DNA of 64,000 nt from NCBI GenBank assembly GCA_018873225.1, contig JAEILZ010000001.1:930001-994000 (forward strand). The letters are read 5' to 3'. Position numbers and translations under genes: made by a program. This document shows positions 58,688-64,000 of the stretch, in pieces (position 1 is the first letter of the stretch; every line of letters begins with the position of its first letter). This DNA is from [Phialemoniopsis] sp. UDSM-2020 (taxonomy: Eukaryota; Ascomycota; Sordariomycetes; Thyridiales; Thyridiaceae). The notes under the pieces were generated by a model, which saw only the letters and a list, made by a program, of their open reading frames with translations, ran no database searches and was not told the DNA's origin.

Positions 58688-60423
58688 ATGGACGATTCTG
58701 TGAGGCTTCCTGGGTATTCACCTCCCATGAGCTTGGCTGACTGGGTAACCAGGAGATTAGACAGCGCCTCCAGGTCGGGCATGGCAAAGTCGAGAGAATC
58801 TTGGAGGAATGTGGCATCGCATCCATCACCTACGGTGTTCTGCATCAGGGGCAACGGATTTTTACAGGCCATGTTGGTTACCGCGATGTCTACAAGCAAG
58901 AGGAGCCGAATGAGAGAACTCTCCACACTCTCTGCTCGATTGCCAAGTCCTTCGTGGTAGCTGCGGTCGGCATCTTGGTCGACCGTGGAAATTGCGAATG
59001 GTCCGACCCTGTTGGACGCTATCTTCCTGAGTTTAAGGCCAAGGGAGACATCCGAGTTTCAACAGAGGCAACATTTTTCGATTTCCTCCGTCATTCAGGG
59101 GGTCTAGACAACCCAGTCGTCACATTATTCGGTCCAGAGGGCAAGGTTCTCATCCCCGAAAAGGACTTCATCAATGTACTCAACGACACGCCCACTGGAC
59201 ACCACACATTCGGATCATACTTCAACAGAACCTGGGTCTATAGTAATGTGGCATATGGTCTCGTGGCCCTGGTGATTGAGCGTATCAGTGGGCAACGATA
59301 CTCGGATTTCATCTCGGGCGAGATCTTGAAACCCCTGAATATGATCGATACGGCAGTTTCCAGGGGGCATCTAGAAGAACACAAAGACAACATCGCTCAA
59401 CCTTGTGTACGGCTGAGTAACGGGAAATGGTTTCAACAACCAGATCACGAATGGACAGACGAGAGGAATACTCCTGCACTCGCTATCATCGGCATCAGAA
59501 GTTCAGTCAACGACATGCTTATTTGGTCCGCAGCTTTCATGAACGCCCTAGATCCAACACGCGACTCAGTCCCTATGCCAGTCCTGTCTTCGATAGAAAG
59601 AAATCCGTTAAGGAGAGTCAGGCAGATCCTCAAAGGCCCAAATTGGACGCGTCCAGTTTGCGACAACATCCAGAATCGTTGCAGTTATCACCTGTCATGG
59701 CTCAAATGCACCATGCCGTCTTCCATGGTCCACTGCCTCTCCTGGAACTCAACCCTGGCCGACAACGAAGTCGGATACGAAGACCATATTAACAGCAATA
59801 TCCTAGGAAGGGATTCACCGACTAAGCTTTTGCATAAGATGACAGGCATAGGGTACTGCGGAACAGGGTCCGTCAATATCTTTCCGGAAACTTCTAGCGC
59901 CGTTGTTGTTCTCAGCAACGGACTCAACAAAGGGGATGCAAGCGACTTTGCCGCTGCAGTGCTGATTCAGGAGCTCTTCGACCTCAAGCCTCGCATCGAC
60001 ATACTATCTATGGTAACATTCGAGATTGACGATCGCCTCAAAAGGTGGGATAAGATGGTGGCTGAGTGGACGGAAAATCGGAACGTTTCTGCAACGAAGT
60101 ACCCATTGGATGACTATGTGGGTGGGTACGTCGGTTTGGGATTAAGGCTAACAATACGCAAAAAGGACAATCAGGCTGAAAAGCTCGAGCTTCTGTTCAA
60201 CGGCAGGGAGGATATTGCGCAAGAGTTGGGCCACTACAACGAGGACATGTACAGTTACCAGCCCGTGAACCGGGATGATTGGCTCAGGGGCGCTTGGCTG
60301 GACTGGGATTACTTCATGGTGGGCATCTTGCATTTTCGCAGAGATACGAAAGGCCGAATTGTCAGCGTGGCCTGGATGTGGGAGAAAGGGTGTGATCCTG
60401 CAATCTTCAAGAGGGTCGCCTAG
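58688..60423 (+). CDS. Class C beta-lactamase/penicillin-binding-protein-like serine hydrolase
   Basis: Exon 1 is a 12-base micro-exon (58688-58699: M-D-D-S). A 53-nt intron (GTGAGG donor, GGCTGAC branch, ACCAG acceptor) leads to exon 2 (58753-60423), giving 560 residues. This joins the start to EIRQRLQVGHGKVERILEE-CGIASITYGVLHQG, the expected N-terminus of the family. Active-site motifs are SxxK in CSIAKSFV near 66, YxN in YSNVAYG near 169, and a late G-T-G near GIGYCGTGSVN, where classical enzymes have KTG or HxG. Fungal relatives include esterases and tailoring enzymes for secondary metabolites. No secretion signal, so probably cytosolic. It is not expected to confer drug resistance here. 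Confidence 0.88.
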
Positions 60424-60781
60424 ATTAGGCGCTGCAAGCGGCCCGGTTACTTGATCGATCACTATTCATCTCGGGCTGCTTGATGATCATCGCACACGTG
60501 AAGACGGATCAAAGGGGTGTGTGGGATGACACTGCGATGCTGTGAAGTCGACCCCGCATCACAAAATAATTTAAGTATTGCTGACATGCCTGATCCTGAA
60601 TTATTCTCGTCGGCATCGTTCCGTTTTCAAGCCCAAGACAGAGAGAAAATCATCGAAGCTTGATCCATCCCTGACATACACACAACTTGACTTTGCACTT
60701 CGGACTGCTGGCCCCCAGCACGGGCGACGCGCGATCGCATTATTACTGCGTTCTTGAGCATCTATCCCACCGGCTAGAACC
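60424..60781. other. Intergenic, 360 bp
   Basis: 3' region of the hydrolase and promoter of the small Pro/Gly-rich gene. Nothing else seen. Confidence 0.35.
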
Positions 60782-61027
60782 ATGGTGAGTCGCGCGAAGG
60801 CCTCCGTCCGCTCCGATGCCATGACCACGGACAACCGGCATGACTGACAGTCATAGACTCCTCCTCCTGAGGAAATGCCCCCTCCTGAGGACAGCTCAAC
60901 AGGAGGAGGTGGTAATTCTGGATCGGGTGGTGGTGGTGGAGGGGAAGGGAACCCCGGTGAAGACAGCCCTGACGAGAAAAGTCCTGACGAGAAACAATAT
61001 CTGCCGGAGAGTTCAGGGCAAACGTAG
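60782..61027 (+). CDS. Small Pro/Gly-rich acidic protein, 57 residues, upstream of an NLR-type gene
   Basis: The first exon is only the ATG (60782-60784), followed at once by a GTGAGT donor. A 72-nt intron ends at TCATAG (60856). Exon 2 (60857-61027) is fully open. The product is MTPPPEEMPPPEDSS, a Gly-rich stretch (GGGGNSGSGGGGG), then the repeated motif SPDEKSPDEK. It is low complexity, acidic and has no signal peptide or helix. I do not recognise it. Its place next to a STAND gene is noteworthy because fungal NLRs often pair with small effector or ligand genes. A chance frame remains possible. Confidence 0.45.
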
Positions 61028-61247
61028 GGGAGAGGCTCTTTCTCGATGAATACGTATATGTACTCCTTTTGGCTTTATAGCGATTCCATTGTTTTCTACA
61101 TACTTCTCATGAATGAACGTCACATCAGCCAGGCAACAATGGATTAGACCTGTGTACGTAGTAGGATGATGCCCGGTCCGTTGGGCAAGACTTCCAACCA
61201 GACAGGAAGACAGTCATGATATACCAAGAAAATGCACAAATTCTTCT

Positions 61248-61663
61248 TTGCTGACAGGTTCAATATCGTTCTCATATATGATCTCATTAGCCCAGGGCTG
61301 TGTTGACTTCGTGGAGGCGACGGATTGGGCTCCGGTTGTGCATTTTCATAACACCATTACACAAGATGGTATCCTATCAGATCGAAGGATAACACAAGTT
61401 GACTCGGTATCTCCGTCAAGTTGGCCGCGGACCATATCATCATTGAAAAGGTCAGGCTGTATGAGGCCGTTGTCCTCATACAAAGGGGCGGTCCTGGGAG
61501 CCTCTTTGTCAAGGTCAACGATCATGTCTTGATACTAATTTCCAGATTTTACCTGACGTCTGGCTGTCTGTTGGTTGCCACCCTTTCAAAGCTGCTACAA
61601 CGATCACCTAAGAACCGGGAAGTAGGACTAGCAGGCTTCCATTTCGAGACAACCAACCATTGA
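61248..61663 (+). pseudogene. Frame-broken coding remnant
   Basis: Two adjacent frames have protein-like composition. The upstream one carries CVDFVEATDWAPVVHFHN and DGILSDRRITQVDSV. The downstream one carries LAADHIIIEKVRLYEAVVL, FVKVNDHVLILIS and REVGLAGFHFETTNH. They join near 61405-61420 by a one-base frame change. A 44-nt intron could bridge them but lacks a branch site and would remove good coding sequence. I do not recognise the family. It lies just before the NLR-type gene, and decay in such fast-evolving regions is common. Confidence 0.35.
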
Positions 61664-61753
61664 CCTGAACGTCCCCGAAAGGGTGACGTAGATCCGCAGA
61701 TCCGGGTGTTCACCGCAATTTTTGTATTACATGGATCCCTAGACTTAGCAGAG

Positions 61754-64000
61754 ATGCGAGAAGACGCCCCCATCGACGTGTCGGATTACATCCTAAACGT
61801 CGCCCTGGACCAGTTTCTAGAGTCTCTGGATGACAAGGAGCGCAGAAGTGTGGAAGAAATCGACAATGTGGAAACACTAGTCAGACGCGTGCAGGGTCTT
61901 CGCCCGGCCTACTCAGATTCCCGGTTGGTCCGCACTTTTGATCGCATAAAACCCTTGATCGACGGCTTTCAGTCGTACCACGAGACCGTCAAAGTGTGGC
62001 TGGAGGCAGCGCCGCATCCATTCGTCTACCTCTGGGGTGCTCTATACTTAGTTTTTGAGATGCGTACCTATCATTGCAAGAGCTTCGTGGCTACACGTTG
62101 TCGCCAGATGCATAGCAGACGTTTCTAAATGTGACTGGTCACAGATCGCATCTAGGAATTATCAAGCCGTCGATTTGATCTTCACAACACTTGAGGACGT
62201 ACAACGCCAAGCCTATCGGTTCCGGTACTATGCGCAGAATCTCGCAGGACGCACTTATGCACAGCTGCAGCGGACCCTGACCGAGCATACCGTTGAGCTG
62301 CTGAAATTCTGCCACGACTGCCGAACTTACCTAAAAAGGACCCCAACAAGTGAAGAAAACTGCGCCCCATTCTTGTCGTCTGAGTGACTTTGATTCTAAC
62401 CGTTCTTCCCTTCCAGAAAACTTCATACTCTCCACATTCAAGTCTCCCACGATCACACTCGCGCCGAGAATAAAACGCCTGAAGGAATTGAGCGCGGAGG
62501 TCGACCAAGAAGCTAGAGTTGCTTCCGGTTTCTTCCAAGACATCAGATTGCAGGCAGTGTCGAGAGGTTTAGAGGGGATCTACTTGCAACTAGATCAGAT
62601 TAGCTTCCTTCATCGCGAAAGAAGTCGATTTTGCAGACCTCGCCATCCGCAAATCTCCCTCGAGACCATACGTGAACTGCCAGACACATCTGAGCCCCGC
62701 CATCAGCTCCCAGGTATACCCCGACGCCGGCTACACCAATCTTCTTCTTCCTCTCCTTCGAATCCTCGAGTCATGTTGCTACCAGCACCTTATCAAAATT
62801 TGCCACCAAAACAAGGCCAGGACTGCCATGGACGTGATGCAGAATTAGGCGTTCTGGAACGCTACCTTGGCAATGAAGAGTGCTATGCAGGCACCAGAAC
62901 AGCCTGCCTCTATGGAATGCGGGGTGTCGGCAAGACCCATGTCGCTCTTGAGTACGCTCATAGGCATATGCAGAATTACTTGGTCACCCTCTGGATTCCT
63001 TCTGAAAGCTTGCAAAAGCTCCAGCAAGCGTTTGGAGCCGTTGCCCACGGAGCTGGTCTTGCTGAGGATTCTGTGCAACACCCAGAGCAGCTTCGGAGGA
63101 TAGTGAAGCAGTGGCTTGTGAACTTGAGCAAGAGAAGTAAAAGCCTTTGCACAGTGGATGGCTCTGCTTGATGATTAGACTGATTGAGGTCTAGATGCAC
63201 TTGAAAGTCGCTGCAGGTGGCTTATCGTGTTTGACAATGTCGAAGACTGTTCGAGACTCGACGCCTACTTGCCGTTCGGAGGTGATGGGGCTATTCTGAT
63301 GACTACGACGAGTGAAAGTGTCGCACATCGCTACGCCCAGGATCAGAGCATGATCTTCTTGCAGCCATTTGCCGGTGACCTGGGTTCGCAGTTTTTGTTG
63401 AAGGTGACAGATACCGACGCATTCGATGAGGACGAGACAGACGCCGCCAGATACTTAGCAGATACTCTAGGCAACCTGCCTTTGGCACTGGACCTAGTTG
63501 GCAATTATGTCCGCAGTCTAGGCAAGTCTCTGACGTCTTTCAAGAGAGAACATCCGTATCTCGAGACCGACTTGTTCTTCAATGCAGATCTCCGCAAATG
63601 GTCTCGCGCTCGCTTCGAGGATTCCATCAGCAGGATCTGGGGCCTGCATATCTATTCTAGCACCCGCAACCCTGGTGACCGCCTAGATGCTAAGTCGCGA
63701 CGGCTCATCAACATGCTAGCATTTCTCGACAAGGATGGAGTTCCACTAAGTCTATTCCAAGAGCCTACACGTGATGCCATGTAAGTGTGTGTTGCCAAAG
63801 TGATGCTGCAGATTAGTAACTTCCTTTCTACCAGGTTGTTCGAGGGACCCGACCGTCCCAACGAGATTGCAGATCTTGACATCCTTGTCGAGAATCCATT
63901 CAATGACACTTCAGTGTAGGTAAAACTACTCAGCTGGGTGCTCATGATGAATGTCCATACAAGGCTAATGGCACATAGTCTAAACGGGGCAATACATCAG
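61754..64000 (+). CDS. NLR-type STAND protein (NB-ARC/NACHT), partial at right edge
   Basis: Exons 61754-62063, 62116-62349, 62417-63136, 63195-63780, 63835-63915 and 63979-64000 (runs off the window). All phases close. The N-terminal 180 residues are helical, with FDRIKPLIDGFQSYHETVKVWLEAAPHPFVYLWG. This matches the effector-side domain ('Goodbye'-like) of fungal NLRs. Walker A is GMRGVGKT near 347, Walker B WLIVFDNVED near 429, then GAILMTTTSE and the GLPLA-equivalent NLPLALDL near 515. The last visible exon begins VLNGAIHQ, the spot where the winged-helix HRLVQ-like motif occurs. TPR, WD or ankyrin repeats should follow outside. Such proteins trigger incompatibility or innate-immune-like cell death. 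Confidence 0.85.

Noticed and set aside
58688..60423. Antibiotic-resistance beta-lactamase
   Set aside because: Fungal class-C-like hydrolases of this type are a broad esterase or tailoring group. The third active-site motif differs and there is no secretion signal or mobile context.

Overview
The window is nuclear DNA of a filamentous ascomycete, most likely a Sordariomycete. The evidence is short (about 45-150 nt) GT-AG introns with CTNAC-type branch sites, Zn2Cys6 regulators, a fused LeuC-LeuD isopropylmalate dehydratase, a fungal STAND/NLR-type gene and a Pol III tRNA-Ile. There are no bacterial operons, insertion sequences or CRISPR arrays. I built gene models by hand from reading frame, splice signals and recognisable protein motifs. 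Exon coordinates are therefore predictions without transcript support.

Layout. Positions 1-17.4 kb are loosely packed. They hold a truncated SDR gene, an F-box-like gene broken by one in-frame stop, a secreted beta-helix protein, several small hypothetical or membrane proteins, a zinc alcohol dehydrogenase, a DUF7704 membrane protein and a large F-box/WD40 protein with a probable 5'-UTR intron. Positions 18.6-32.4 kb look like a catabolic neighbourhood: a tannase/feruloyl-esterase-family enzyme, two divergently transcribed Zn2Cys6 regulators, a 4-coumarate:CoA-ligase-like enzyme ending in a peroxisomal PTS1, a divergent anion:cation symporter (MFS), and a secreted DUF1254/DUF1214 protein. One explanation is release, uptake and CoA activation of plant aromatic acids.

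Positions 32.4-40.2 kb hold the most striking block. Four adjacent genes all belong to families tied to fatty-acyl-chain modification: a DUF1365 protein with extra membrane segments, an FAD amine-oxidase-like protein, a CFA-synthase-like methyltransferase and a second, full-length CFA synthase. I read this as a clustered lipid-modification pathway (cyclopropane, methyl-branched or furan fatty acids).

Positions 41-48.2 kb are housekeeping: LEU1-type isopropylmalate dehydratase, an exceptionally intron-rich GMP synthase (17 predicted exons) and tRNA-Ile(AAT). Positions 48.4-57 kb carry a phenol-2-monooxygenase-like flavoprotein, a DHA2 MFS transporter, a Gfo/Idh/MocA oxidoreductase and a methyltransferase-like protein. 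Positions 58.7-64 kb carry a class-C beta-lactamase-like hydrolase, a tiny Pro/Gly/acidic protein, a frame-broken coding remnant and the 5' part of an NLR-type STAND gene that runs off the right edge.
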